DNA from: Armatimonadaceae bacterium
GTDB taxonomy: Bacteria > Armatimonadota > Armatimonadia > Armatimonadales > Armatimonadaceae
Direction: 5' to 3'
NCBI GenBank assembly: GCA_030447685.1
Contig: JAUJOK010000011.1
Span: forward strand, 1 to 64,000
Length of the DNA stretch: 64,000 nt
In this document: positions 20,126 through 29,408 of the stretch, piece after piece
How positions within the stretch are numbered: the first letter of the stretch is position 1
Layout: the number at the start of each line of letters is the position of its first letter
Translations under genes and position numbers: made by a program
Notes under the pieces: generated by a model
The model's database searches: none
Told to the model about the DNA's origin: nothing
The model's input: the letters and a program-made list of their open reading frames with translations, nothing else

Positions 20126-20259
20126 GCTGAACACAGGAGTGGCAGTCCCAGAAAAGGTTGATGGTTTGACGGCAACGCTCATAATTTATCTCCAGGATAC
20201 CCGGAATGCCTGCGTGTGGCAACCGGTAGCTTATTGGAAGAGTTCCAAGGCAAGCGGTG

Positions 20260-20989
20260 TCAAACTCTCGAAAAGAGTTGATTGCGATATTGCCGCAGGC
20301 TATCCAATACGCTCCCCACGACGGGATCGTCCGGTACCAGATCAATGAATCGAAATGCATCAATGTCGAACAAAAGAGACAGCGTTTCTGCTTCAGGCGT
20401 ACGCGCGGCTCGCTCGCTAATATAACCGTGGCGGCCTGTCGGGGGATATTCGGGTCGGGCAGCACGAAACGCAGAAACAGGTCCGCAATTCCCTGCGGCA
20501 CTTTCGGTCCTAAACGCAGGAATGTTTGGAAGTAATCGTCAAAGTCACTCATCGGCAAGGGGATATTAATCCGGTTGACGCATCGCAGGCCGATTCGCTG
20601 GACCCGTGCCGGTTTGGTCTCAGAGCGAAACTGTTCCCATATAGGCCAAAATCGCTGGCGAAAGATGTCACCATTTTGATAAGGCGCAAGCTGGCTGAAT
20701 ACAAAGCCACCAGGAGTGATTTGCAGAATCCGCCGTCTGTCTGCGGAGGAGAGCTTGTATCCACCGAATCCGCTCGCAGCATTGAAGGACGGCGGGATTC
20801 CTTCCGCTGCTGGGGTAAAGCCCATCTCAAACTCAACAACGTTCAGCGCTTCGCGATTCGGAAGTTGTCGGCAACGGCTTCCTGCACTTGTTGCAGGGTT
20901 TCTGGAGTTATTCCTTCCGCAAAAATGGTGCGAAAGTCTACCACAGCCTCAACGATTGGCGCTCGCGCAAGTGTTGGATACTCCGTCAT
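20260..20989 (-). pseudogene. TIGR04255-family protein, two frameshifts
   Basis: Three consecutive frames together give a TIGR04255 protein of about 240 residues. The N-terminus reads MTEYPTLARAPIVEAVVDFR, with PETLQQVQEAVADNFRIAKR. After a shift near 20840 it continues FEMGFTPAAEGIPPSFNAA, GFVFSQLAPYQNGDIFRQRF, RVQRIGLRCVNRINIPLP and LDIDAF-type sequence. After a second shift near 20385 it ends SLLFDIDAFRFIDLVPDD and DSLRQYRNQLFSRV. The family is scattered patchily across bacteria and its function is unknown; patchy distribution fits an accessory or defence role. Either the gene is decaying or the sequence has two indels. The start is well placed 70 bases inside the module. Confidence 0.75.
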
Positions 20990-21074
20990 GGTATAAATTC
21001 ATTATAGGTAGCAGGAATAGGAAAGTCAATCCCAATTTATCTGAGTGCTTCTGACGGCAGCGCGGGTGAGAAGC

Positions 21075-21279
21075 GATGGGCTGTATTGTTAACGGCCCCG
21101 GCGAGATGGCCGATGCCGACTACGGCTATGTGGGCAAGGCGGGCGGGATGATTACGCTGTACCGCAAGCGCGAGCCGATCAAGACCGTGCCGCAGGAGCG
21201 CGGCGTCGAGGAACTGGTAAGCCTGATTAAAGGCGACGGCAAATGGGCCGACGCGCCACTATTGTCTCATACCAACTGA
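21075..21279 (+). pseudogene. Duplicated 3' end of ispG
   Basis: Starting at GATGGGCTGTATTG this segment repeats the last 202 bases of ispG, encoding [11 protein letters not shown] through to the stop. Differences are a few synonymous bases and one extra codon near the end (DAPLLSHTN here, DAPLSHTN in the full gene). Sequence before the junction is unrelated to ispG. The fragment lacks two of the three cluster cysteines and cannot be functional alone. It marks the right edge of the 1.9-kb insert and is directly followed by the Gfo/Idh gene. Confidence 0.95.
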
Positions 21280-21309
21280 GCGCGCGGCGGAAAACAAACG
21301 GGGGAAGCT

Positions 21310-22365
21310 ATGCAGGGCCTTTTGAGGGTTGGCGTCATCGGAGCGGGGAATATGGGCGGCACGCACGCGCGCTGCTGGTCGCGCCTGCCGGGCGCGCAGG
21401 TCGTCGCCATTGCCGACATGCAGGCCGAAAAGGCGCAGGCGCTGGCCGCGCGCATTGCCGGAACTTCGGGCACGGACGGCATGCCGCAGGTGTTTTCCCG
21501 TGCCGAGGAGATGCTGAGCGTCCGTGAGATAGATATTGTCAGTGTCTGCGTTCCCACATCGGCGCATCGCGCGCTCACCGAAGCCGCCGCCACTGCGGGC
21601 AAGCATATCCTTTGCGAAAAGCCGATGGCGCTGACTCTGGAAGACTGCGACGCCATGATTTCTGCCGCCCAAAAAGCGGGCGTCGTTTTCACCATCGGTC
21701 AGGTCGTGCGCCACTTCCCGGAATATGCCCGTGCAAAGGCGCTCGTCGATTCGGGCGCGGTGGGCGCGCCCGCCGCCGTGCGCGTGCGCCGGGGCGGCGA
21801 CTTCCCCCGCACCGACACCGATTGGTACGCCGACCCGGCGCACAGCGGCGGCGTTATCTTCGACCTGATGGTCCACGACCTGGACTGGCTGCGCTGGTGC
21901 TTCGGCCCGGTGACACGCGTCTATGCCCGAGGTCTGACCGAACGGCTTGCCGCAGGGGAGTTGGATCATATCGACTATGCCCTGCTGACCCTGCGCCACG
22001 AGAGCGGCGTTATCAGCCATGCCGAGGGCACCTGGGCCGATCCGAGCGGATTTGCCACTGCCTTCGAGATTGTCGGGGACGGGGGAATGCTGGAGCACGA
22101 CTCACGCCGCACGGTGACGCTGACACAGGCGCTTCGGACGACGGAAAGCGGCGGGCGCAGCAGCGGCGGCGGCGTTACCGTGCCCCGCAGCCTGCTTGCT
22201 GACGATGATGACCCGTACTTCCGCCAGATCGAAAGCTTCGCCGGAACTGTCCGCAACGGAACACCGCTTATCGTCACTCCGGAAGAGGCGCGGGCCGCTG
22301 CTGCGATTGCCCTGGCCGCGCGCGAATCGCTGCGTACCGGCCAGGCCGTGACGGTGGAAGCCTGA
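21310..22365 (+). CDS. Gfo/Idh/MocA family oxidoreductase
   Basis: A 351-residue NAD(P)-dependent sugar or inositol oxidoreductase. The Rossmann motif is VGVIGAGNMGGTHARCW, the EKP motif carrying the catalytic Lys is HILCEKPMALT, and the C-terminal domain has GGVIFDLMVHDLDWLRWCFG with the conserved Asp and His. It starts at ATG 21310 after GGGGGAAGCT. The 3' end (PEEARAAAAIALAARESLRT, then GQAVTVEA) is partly repeated at 23057-23141, beyond a two-gene insert. The substrate is not predictable; family members act on myo-inositol, glucose-type sugars and their derivatives. Confidence 0.94.
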   Translation: MQGLLRVGVIGAGNMGGTHARCWSRLPGAQVVAIADMQAEKAQALAARIAGTSGTDGMPQVFSRAEEMLSVREIDIVSVCVPTSAHRALTEAAATAGKHILCEKPMALTLEDCDAMISAAQKAGVVFTIGQVVRHFPEYARAKALVDSGAVGAPAAVRVRRGGDFPRTDTDWYADPAHSGGVIFDLMVHDLDWLRWCFGPVTRVYARGLTERLAAGELDHIDYALLTLRHESGVISHAEGTWADPSGFATAFEIVGDGGMLEHDSRRTVTLTQALRTTESGGRSSGGGVTVPRSLLADDDDPYFRQIESFAGTVRNGTPLIVTPEEARAAAAIALAARESLRTGQAVTVEA

Positions 22366-22415
22366 TTCGCAGGGGCATACCTGAGGCGAATCTCTATGAA
22401 AACCGGAGGAAATCT

Positions 22416-22694
22416 ATGACGGTACGACAACCCCGCTACACTAAGGAAGAGTTTGCCCGGCGCGGCGAGGAAATATATGAGCGGCAAGTGCGCCCGCAGG
22501 TGGAAGAAGGCAACGCGGGCAGGATTGTCGCCATTGATATAGAAACGGGCACATTCGAGATTGCCGACGATACTCTAACGGCTTCCGACCGCCTTCTGGC
22601 GCGTAACCCGGATGCTCAGACATGGTTCGTCCGTGTCGGCCATCGCGGGGTTCATCGCTTCGGCCCTCGCTCTTTGCCGGAGAAGGAGGCGTGA
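22416..22694 (+). CDS. Small conserved hypothetical, antitoxin-like partner of aspartic protease
   Basis: A 92-residue protein, MTVRQPRYTKEEFARRGEEI, then ERQVRPQVEEGNAGRIVAID, IETGTFEIADDTLTASDRLL and FVRVGHRGVHRFGPRSLPEK. There is no named domain. An N-terminal helix followed by a small beta domain is reminiscent of antitoxin-like proteins. From memory, proteins of this type are found next to clan AA aspartic proteases in cyanobacteria and Chloroflexota. Its stop overlaps the GTG start of the protease as GTGA, so the two are translationally coupled. A good site (GGAGGAAATCT) precedes the start. Confidence 0.7.
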   Translation: MTVRQPRYTKEEFARRGEEIYERQVRPQVEEGNAGRIVAIDIETGTFEIADDTLTASDRLLARNPDAQTWFVRVGHRGVHRFGPRSLPEKEA

Positions 22695-23061
22695 TTACCG
22701 GCATCGTCAACGCCAACGCGAGGCCACCATACGCCTGATGCTGCGTGGCGCAAACGAACAGGAACACGAAGTTCAAGCGATTATCGACACGGGCTTTACC
22801 GGTTTTCTGACATTGCCTTCCACGCTTATCGATTCGCTCGGACTCGAATGGCATGGTCGTCAGCAGGCTATTCTTGGCGATGGCAGCCTGCGCCAGTTCG
22901 ATGTTTACGCAGCGACGGTACTCTGGGACGAGCAAGCCCGAACAGTGGAAACGGATGCCGCCGACACAGAACCACTTGTTGGCATGGGGCTTATCTATGG
23001 TTATGAACTGCGTATTCAGGCTGTGGACGGCGGGTTTGTCACTATTGAGGCGTTGCCCTGA
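22691..23061 (+). CDS. Clan AA retropepsin-like aspartic protease (frameshifted near start)
   Basis: The protein has the retroviral-type catalytic motif in VQAIIDTGFTGFLTLP (D-T-G), followed by LGLEWHGRQQAILGDGSLRQ and DTEPLVGMGLIYGYELRIQA. These are standard for small bacterial clan AA aspartic proteases of about 120 residues that dimerise. The GTG start overlaps the upstream gene and gives ITGIVNAN; a one-base shift near 22710 is needed to reach REATIRLMLRGANEQEHEV. Substrates of such proteins are unknown. The pair sits between a Gfo/Idh gene and a degraded second copy of that gene's 3' end. Confidence 0.78.
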
Positions 23062-23141
23062 GACCGGAAGAGGCGCGGGCTGTGTCCTGGCCGCGCGAAT
23101 CGCTGCGTACCGGCCAGGCCGTTGCCGTCGCCGAGTCGTAG
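23057..23141 (+). pseudogene. Degraded duplicate of the Gfo/Idh 3' end
   Basis: This stretch encodes PEEARAVSWPRESLRTGQAV followed by AVAES and a stop, clearly homologous to PEEARAAAAIALAARESLRT and GQAVTVEA at the end of the Gfo/Idh gene ending at 22365. CGGAAGAGGCGCGGGC and AATCGCTGCGTACCGGCCAG are identical in both; a short deletion and a different last few codons separate them. It begins right at the stop of the aspartic protease gene and marks the right edge of that insert. Confidence 0.88.
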
Positions 23142-23145
23142 AAAA

Positions 23146-23913
23146 TCAGCGCGCCGTCATTGTTCGCGCGCCCTGATAGGCTTTTATCCCGGCGGCAAGC
23201 GCTTCGGCCATCTTTTCCTGCCCCGTCGGTGAAGCGATAAAGCGGGCATCGCTCTTCTGGTTGATGAAGCACATCTCGATAAGCGCGGTGGGGACGCGCG
23301 AAAAGATCGAGCCGGTCAGAACGCCGCCCTGCTTGCCCCCCACAAACGTTGCGGCATCGGTTTTGATGGCGTTGCTTTGCAGGTGCCCCTGCAGGATCGG
23401 CTTCATCGCTGCGTTAAGAATATGGGCTGCCTGGCGGCTGGCTCGCTGCACGTTTCGCGGCGGGCCAGTGACGCCCCCTTTTCGGCCCGCGCGGTCGGGA
23501 TAGTACCAGGCGTAGCCGCGCCCGTTTCCCACGTCGCAGTGCAGGCGGATAAGCAAGGCGGCTCCCGCCTTATTTGCCGTTTCCGCCCGCTGCCGGTTGG
23601 TGACATACTGATTTACTGAGGTTTTGGTCAGTTTGTAAGCGATGCCCATCGCATCAAGGCGCTTCGCCAGTCGCTGCGCGACCTGCCAGTTCAGGCGGTT
23701 CTCCGACAGTCCGTGCGCCCTCGCCCCCGCCGACGTTTCGGAAGGGTGCCCCGGATCGATGCACACCAGGAACTTGCCGGGTGGCGGCGGCGGCGGCGCA
23801 GCAGCCAGAGAAGCGGCGGAAGTGCGGTTTTGCGCGGACGCGCGGGTGGAAGCCGGACAAACGGCTGCCGATACGGCGACGACAGCCGCGCCGATGACAA
23901 AACGTGCGTTCAT
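23146..23913 (-). CDS. N-acetylmuramoyl-L-alanine amidase
   Basis: A 255-residue secreted Amidase_3 (AmiC-type) enzyme that cleaves the lactyl-amide bond of peptidoglycan. A signal peptide (MNARFVIGAAVVAVSAAVCP) and a proline-rich linker (six or more Pro) precede the catalytic domain. Zinc and catalytic residues are visible in CIDPGHP (His), LSENRLNW (Glu), IRLHCDVG (His) and ALIEMCFIN (Glu). The ATG at 23913 was chosen because it opens the signal peptide; the open frame extends 62 codons further without sense. It is divergent from the second Gfo/Idh gene. It converges on the degraded Gfo/Idh tail. Confidence 0.92.
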   Translation of the reverse strand: MNARFVIGAAVVAVSAAVCPASTRASAQNRTSAASLAAAPPPPPPGKFLVCIDPGHPSETSAGARAHGLSENRLNWQVAQRLAKRLDAMGIAYKLTKTSVNQYVTNRQRAETANKAGAALLIRLHCDVGNGRGYAWYYPDRAGRKGGVTGPPRNVQRASRQAAHILNAAMKPILQGHLQSNAIKTDAATFVGGKQGGVLTGSIFSRVPTALIEMCFINQKSDARFIASPTGQEKMAEALAAGIKAYQGARTMTAR

Positions 23914-24060
23914 GTGGGCGATAATTCCTGATCGACGGACGGTTTTCCTGCCGATGCCCTCGCCGCCGCCGGTTTTTACGGAAGGACATCCTCCGTGCCG
24001 TAGACAATCAACAGAAAGAGACGACGCGCTTTCGTTGTTAAGAGATTTCAGGAGCGAACT

Positions 24061-25044
24061 ATGGTCAAGATCGGTATTTTGTCGGTGGCGCACATGCATG
24101 TGAACGCCTACGCCGCCCAGATTAAAAGGCTGCCGGACGCGGAGTTAGTCGGTATCTGGGACGACAATGCGGAACGGCGTGCGCGTCAGGCCGGGCACTA
24201 CGGTGTGCCTCCTTTCGAAGACCCGGACGTGCTGCTTGCGGCCTGCGATGCGGTAGTGATCTGCGCGGAGAACGCGCGCCATCGGGCGCTGTGTGAGCGG
24301 GCGGCGGCGGCGGGAAAGCACGTTCTCTGCGAAAAGCCGCTTGCCACCACGCCCGAAGATGCCCGCGCGATGATAGACGCCTGCGACGCGGCGGGTGTGC
24401 AGTTGATGACGGCGTTTCCCACGCGCTTTTCGCCTGCGTTCCAGAATCTGCTTGCCGCTGTGCGAAACGGCGACCTGGGCGAAATCCTGGCGGTGCGCGG
24501 TACGAATCGGGGACGCAATCCGGGCGGATGGTTTGTGGACAAATCTCTCTCCGGCGGCGGCGCGGTCATGGATCACACCGTTCATGTGGCTGATCTGCTG
24601 CGCGTGCTGCTTTCGTCCGAGCCTGCCGAAGTCTATTGTGAGGCCGATAACCGCATCCTGCACGGCGATTTCGAGGATACGGGCTTTCTCGCCATTACCT
24701 TTGAGAACGGTGTCTTTGCGACGCTGGATGCATCCTGGTCACGCCCGAAGACCTTCCCCACCTGGGGCGATGTGACACTGGGCGTGACGGGCACGCAGGG
24801 GGTAATGGAACTGGATATGTTCGCCCAGGAATCGGTGCTCTACAGCGACGCGAACAGCCGCATCAGCTATCAGGGCTGGGGTTCGGACATCGATAAAGGC
24901 ATGGTCGCCGCCTTTGTCGGCGCTATCGCCGCCGGGACTCCGGTTCCCGTTACCGGCGTCGATGGTCTGCGGGCCGTGGAGGTAGTGGAAGCCGCCTATA
25001 AGAGCATCGCCCGGGCGCAGCCGGCAGCCGTACGTCATCTGTAG
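24061..25044 (+). CDS. Gfo/Idh/MocA family oxidoreductase
   Basis: A 327-residue sugar-type NAD(P)-dependent oxidoreductase, only distantly similar to the one at 21310. The N-terminal Rossmann region starts MVKIGILSVAHMHVNAYAAQ, where the usual GxGxxG is replaced by LSVAHMH, a pattern seen in one branch of the family. HVLCEKPLATTPEDA holds the catalytic Lys and GGAVMDHTVHVADLLRVLL the C-terminal Asp/His pair. AGGAGCGAACT precedes the ATG. A strong intrinsic terminator follows 20 bases after the stop, so it is probably a single-gene transcript. Confidence 0.93.
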   Translation: MVKIGILSVAHMHVNAYAAQIKRLPDAELVGIWDDNAERRARQAGHYGVPPFEDPDVLLAACDAVVICAENARHRALCERAAAAGKHVLCEKPLATTPEDARAMIDACDAAGVQLMTAFPTRFSPAFQNLLAAVRNGDLGEILAVRGTNRGRNPGGWFVDKSLSGGGAVMDHTVHVADLLRVLLSSEPAEVYCEADNRILHGDFEDTGFLAITFENGVFATLDASWSRPKTFPTWGDVTLGVTGTQGVMELDMFAQESVLYSDANSRISYQGWGSDIDKGMVAAFVGAIAAGTPVPVTGVDGLRAVEVVEAAYKSIARAQPAAVRHL

Positions 25045-25056
25045 AAGGCGGGTCAA

Positions 25057-25090
25057 CAAAAAAAGCCTTCCGTGTGGAAGGCTTTTTTTG
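25057..25090. terminator. Intrinsic terminator (bidirectional)
   Basis: Stem AGCCTTCC / GGAAGGCT with a GTGT loop, an A-run on the left and seven Ts on the right. It can stop the Gfo/Idh transcript from the left and the minus-strand small gene from the right. Confidence 0.93.
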
Positions 25091-25158
25091 TTGCCATTGA
25101 ATGGCGGGACAAGAATAGTGATCTCCCCAACCTGATCGTCTGTACCTGCCTGCCCCGG

Positions 25159-25407
25159 TTATGATCTCCGGCCCGCTGGACATAGGGGGGTGTGCAGCGG
25201 CGGCGGCCCGCTGAGTACGCGTTCTTTCGGCGATGATCTCCTCGGCTCTGCCACCAGGACGTTCTGAGTTTCCGCGAGGCGGCAAAGCAGATGTTCAAGC
25301 AGGTCGTTAGAAACCCCCGCTGTGGGACCGGCAGTCAACAGTACGCTCATCAGGGCGTTTGCTTCCTCGTGCGTTACCCACAGACATGTGTGGCCTGTCT
25401 CATTCAT
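25159..25407 (-). CDS. Small hypothetical protein
   Basis: Unrecognised 82-residue protein: MNETGHTCLWVTHEEANALM, SVLLTAGPTAGVSNDLLEHL, LCRLAETQNVLVAEPRRSSP. It starts at ATG 25407 with an excellent ribosome site (AAGGAGATACTTC), which is the main reason to believe it. The N-terminal part looks like a short helical domain; the C-terminal part is proline- and arginine-rich and may be disordered. It lies downstream of the BTAD/NB-ARC regulator on the same strand, separated by about 120 lower-GC bases, and is followed by the bidirectional terminator. Confidence 0.6.
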   Translation of the reverse strand: MNETGHTCLWVTHEEANALMSVLLTAGPTAGVSNDLLEHLLCRLAETQNVLVAEPRRSSPKERVLSGPPPLHTPLCPAGRRS

Positions 25408-25528
25408 GAAGTATCTCCTTTTCACTCCGATAAAGCCGTGGATTGACCCAGTTATTCACCTGCGTCTTCATCATACAAAGCTATCGTAAAAAGATCGTAA
25501 AATTATTGGGCTTTGGAGGCTCTGTAGA

Positions 25529-28500
25529 TTATTTTTTTGGAATTCTTTTTCTGCCTTTTGAGTGCTGATGACGCTCCCGACTATCCAGGGCATATTCCGC
25601 CGCCGTTTCCCAGGTCATGGCGCTGCCCCATGCCCAGGCATCGGTGAACGCTTTCTCGCCGAGCATACGACGCGCGGTGGCGATGCGATGATTGTATTCA
25701 GCGTGCTCCACGGGCGGCAAAGGCAGGATCAACGCTTCACGCAAAGCCGCCGCTGCACCCCATAAGCGCGCCGCACGCTCCGGCGCATCGGTCGATGCCA
25801 GGGCCGCGAACCCTTCCAAAGAATAAGCAATTCCCCGCTTATCTCCCAGGTGTTGCCGCAGTGTCAGACTTTCCGTATGAAACAGACGCGCTTGTGCGGG
25901 ATCACCCTGGCGCAGAGCCGTGACTGCCAGGTTATTCAAGGTGTAGGCGAGAGTTCTTCTATCGCCGATCTTGCGAAATAATGCCAGGCTTTCTTCATGA
26001 AGGGCACGCGCCCGTTCGTGGTCCCCCAAGGCTCCCATGACGCTTCCCTGATTTGTCAGGTAAAACGCCGTGCTCCACTGGTCCGATATCTGCCGGACGA
26101 GCGTTATGCTCTCCTCAAAATATGATTGGGCGGATGCGTAGTCACCCTGATACCAGGCGACAAGACCGAGGTGGCCTAAACTGCCGGCAATACCTCCCGT
26201 GTCCTGTAACTCCTGAAACCATTCAAGACCTTCCGTAAGCAGCAGCCCCGCCTGGAAATAGTCCCCCTGATTACACAGTAAGATTCCCAGGCGATTCAGC
26301 ACAACGCCGATGCCTCGCTTGTCGTGTAGCTTGCGCCGCAGCGCGAGGCTTTCCTCCAAAAGAGACCGTGCCGGGGCGTAATCCGCCTGCAAAAACGCGA
26401 TAAAGCCCAGGCTGAACAGCGCCTCGGCAATTCCCTTCTCTTCTTCCGAATCCCGGCACAGGCAGAGACTTTCCTCGGTAAGCACACGCGCGAATGTATA
26501 GTCGCCCTGGTATAAAGCAAAGGAGGCCGCTAATTGGAGCGCCTTGATGCGCAGGGCGGCGGGAGCATCATCGCTGATTTGCTGCAGTGCCCGCGTCAGC
26601 CATTCACTGGCTTCCGCCAAATAGCCCCGCACCTCCCAAAAGGCGCTCATCGCAACCACGAACCGAAGCAGTATCTCACCCTGTGGCGACCACTCCAGGG
26701 CCGCACGCAGATTATCATAGTCCGCTTCCATGAGACTCTGCCATTCGGCGGTCTCATAGGAGGGATGCGTCGTTTCCGCCACGCGAAGAAAGTAGCCCAC
26801 ATGCCGCCGCCGCAGTTCGGCGCGCTGTTCCGGTGATAGCTGGTCTTCGGCATATTCGCGCAGGCTTTCCAGCATATAAAATCGTATCTTGCCATTTTGC
26901 TCTTTGGACAGCAATAGCGAGTATTCCCGAAGCTGTTCCAAATAATCGAGTGCTTGCGGCTCCTCGCATACCGCCTGCGCCGCTTCGAAAGTCCAGCCGC
27001 CACGAAAGACCGATAAGCAGGCGAAGAACCGCTGAAGCTCCGGTAGGACAAGCTGGTAGCTCCAGTCTATCGCCGAGCGCAGTGTCCGGTGCCGGGCCTC
27101 CACGTCCCGGCGGCGGCTGATAAGGAATTCAAAACGGTTCTGAAGCTGGAAAAGCATCTGTTGAGGAGTCAGCACCCCTGCCCGCGCCGCTGCCAGCTCA
27201 ATGGCGAGCGGGATGCCTTCGAGTTGGCCCACTAATTTCGCCACGGACTCTGCATTCTGCCACGTTAGTTGAAAATCGGGCCGCACCTGCTGCGCGCGAT
27301 CCACGAAAAGGTGAACGCTGGAAAACTCCAGAAGGCGCTCCGGTGTTTCCCGGTACGGCAAAACCGTATCCAATGGCATCGAAGGCGTTGGCAACGGCAA
27401 GATAGGGAATTCCTGCTCTCCCGAAAGTCCCAGCCGCTGCCGCGAAGTCACCAGGCAGGTCAGGGTCGGCGCGCGTTCCAGAAGCGCGCGTACCATGGCT
27501 GTACCCTCCTCCACGACCTGCTCGAAGTTATCCAGCACCAGGAGCGATGGCTGTTGGGACAGAGCATCCGCCGCCTGTTCCAGTGCCGCAGCGGCAGTGG
27601 CGGTGGGCGCAGGTTCAAGGCGCAGCGCGTCAACGACTGCATGAGGAATCAGGCGCGCGTCCGACAGCGCAGCTAACGGAACGAACCAGACCGCGCCCTT
27701 AAATGCGTCGGCTGTTTGGCGCGCGATCTCGATTGCAAGACGCGTTTTGCCTGCCCCCCCCGGTCCGGTGAGAGTAACGAGGGAGGTGTTTTCTGAGCGC
27801 AGCATTTCGCCCACCCGCGCCAACTCTTCTTCCCGGCCAAAAAGCGTGTGAATTGCAGCGGAAGCCGTGACGGGTAGGAGGAGGTAATTTGCGGCGACAG
27901 CGCAGAAGAGATCGGTATCGGTGTGTCGGTCTGCGGTGCCGGGGCAGTGGCAGTCATGTGCGCTATCCCGGTCGCGGGGAAGGATTCAGGCTGCTTTCTT
28001 CTATCTGCCGGGCAAGCGTGCGCGTGGCGGGGGAAGGTACATCATCCAGCTCCTCTCGGAATAGACGCTCCAGTTCCCGGTACTGGCGAAGAGCGGCGGA
28101 GGGCTGGTGGGCGGCGGCAAGCAGGCGCATCAAAACGCGGTGGGATTCCTCTCGCAGGGGGTCGGCGGCGACTGCGCGGTGGGCGCAATCAATGGCCCGT
28201 GGTATATCGTTTAACTGCTCCCACAAAGCCGCAAGCTCGCTCAGCGCGAGCAGATGCGCCTGTGCCAGCCGCTCCCGTTCGGGGAAAATCCAGTCCTCAT
28301 AGTAGCCGGAAAGCAGGTCGCCCCGATACAACTGCACAGCCTGGGTGAGAAAGCGGGCGCGCAGGGCCGTATCGGCTCCGTGTGCGCCCTGCGCAAGAGC
28401 CGATTCAAATTCCGTGACATCGGTGGTCACGGCCACCGGGTTCAGTTGTATGCTGGATCGGCCTTCGGCGATAAGGACGCTGCCCGCGAAGTGCCCGGCG

Positions 28501-28738
28501 GCTCCAACTGGCGGCGCAGGGAGGCGATGGCCTGTTTCAGCCGATTTCGGCCCGCTTCCCGGCTCGTCTCCGGCCACAATAGATCGGTTATCTGTTCTCG
28601 GGAATGCTCCCGGTCACGGTGAAAGGCAAGATAGGCCAGCAGTCCCCCCGTCTTCTGCGTCTGAAAGCGGGTGATGATCCGGTCTTGCTGTTGTACGCGC
28701 AGGCCACTAAAAAGCTCGATTCGGAATGGTGCATCCAC
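25529..28738 (-). CDS. BTAD / NB-ARC / TPR transcriptional regulator (frameshifted)
   Basis: This is a SARP/AfsR-like regulator of about 1,060 residues read in several frames. It has an OmpR-type winged helix (MDAPFRIELFSGLRVQQQDR, YLAFHRDREHSREQITDLLW), a bacterial transcriptional activator domain (LLSGYYEDWIFPERERLAQA, ADPLREESHRVLMRLLAAAH), an NB-ARC ATPase (TLTGPGGAGKTRLA, LLVLDNFEQVVEEGTAMV), then at least six TPR repeats such as GIAEALFSLGFIAFLQADYA. Shifts are needed near 28470 and around 27870-27960. A stop at 27963 and an ATG at 27957 could instead divide it into two adjacent genes. Such proteins bind DNA after nucleotide- and ligand-driven oligomerisation. The NB-ARC/TPR frame of 764 residues is intact. 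Confidence 0.85.
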
Positions 28739-28811
28739 GGGGAACTCCGTTTCTCGCGTGGAAGGGATAGGTACCGTGGTTTTTCTGATTGGGAGCGGGA
28801 ATTCCTGCCTG

Positions 28812-29408
28812 TTAAGGACTGTTTATGACCTGGGCAGTGATCCAATCGGCGGCGGCGGAAAGGTTTGCGGCAACGAAGTCGGGTGGGGTGGGGAACAGGG
28901 CGGGGTCGCGGACGACGGCTTCGTCGGGGTGCTTGCCGGTGAGCGCCAGCACGAAGCGGCCCACGCCCGCCGCGCGGGCTGCCTGCGCATCCGTTTCCGT
29001 GTCGCCGACAAAGAACGAGCGGGCTAAATCAAGACCGTTTTCCTCGGCGGCTTGCAGCAGCAAGCCCGCTTTGGGCTTGCGGCAGGCGCAGTTTTCGGCG
29101 CTGCCGTGCGGGCAGTAGTAGGACTTCTCGATGCGCCCCCCGGCGGCGTGCAAAGCCTCGTAAAGCGCGGCGTCCACGCGGTTCAGGTCGTCCCGCGACA
29201 TCCGCCCTTTGGCGACTCCCTGCTGGTTGGAGATGACGAAGATGGGCATATCGAGCGCGTTCAATGCGCGCACGCCCGCCGCCGCGTCCGGCAGCAGGCG
29301 AAGCTCGTCGGGCCGCTTCACATAGTCGCCGGGCAGGTAGACGTTCAAAACGCCGTCCCGGTCGAGAAAGACAGCCCGGCGCGCCGCAGCAGCCGCAGCG
29401 TCGCTCAC
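28812..29408 (-). CDS. gmhB: D-glycero-D-manno-heptose-1,7-bisphosphate 7-phosphatase
   Basis: A 198-residue HAD phosphatase that removes the 7-phosphate from heptose bisphosphate. The nucleophile motif is FLDRDGVLN (Asp16 and Asp18), motif II is ISNQQGVA, the structural zinc site is YYCPHGSAENCACRKP, and motif IV is FVGDTETDAQAA. Together with gmhA, hddA and hddC in this cluster it fits the route to GDP-D-glycero-alpha-D-manno-heptose. The GTG start overlaps the gmhA stop (GTGA) and uses AAGGAG in the end of gmhA. Confidence 0.92.
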   Translation of the reverse strand: MSDAAAAAARRAVFLDRDGVLNVYLPGDYVKRPDELRLLPDAAAGVRALNALDMPIFVISNQQGVAKGRMSRDDLNRVDAALYEALHAAGGRIEKSYYCPHGSAENCACRKPKAGLLLQAAEENGLDLARSFFVGDTETDAQAARAAGVGRFVLALTGKHPDEAVVRDPALFPTPPDFVAANLSAAADWITAQVINSP

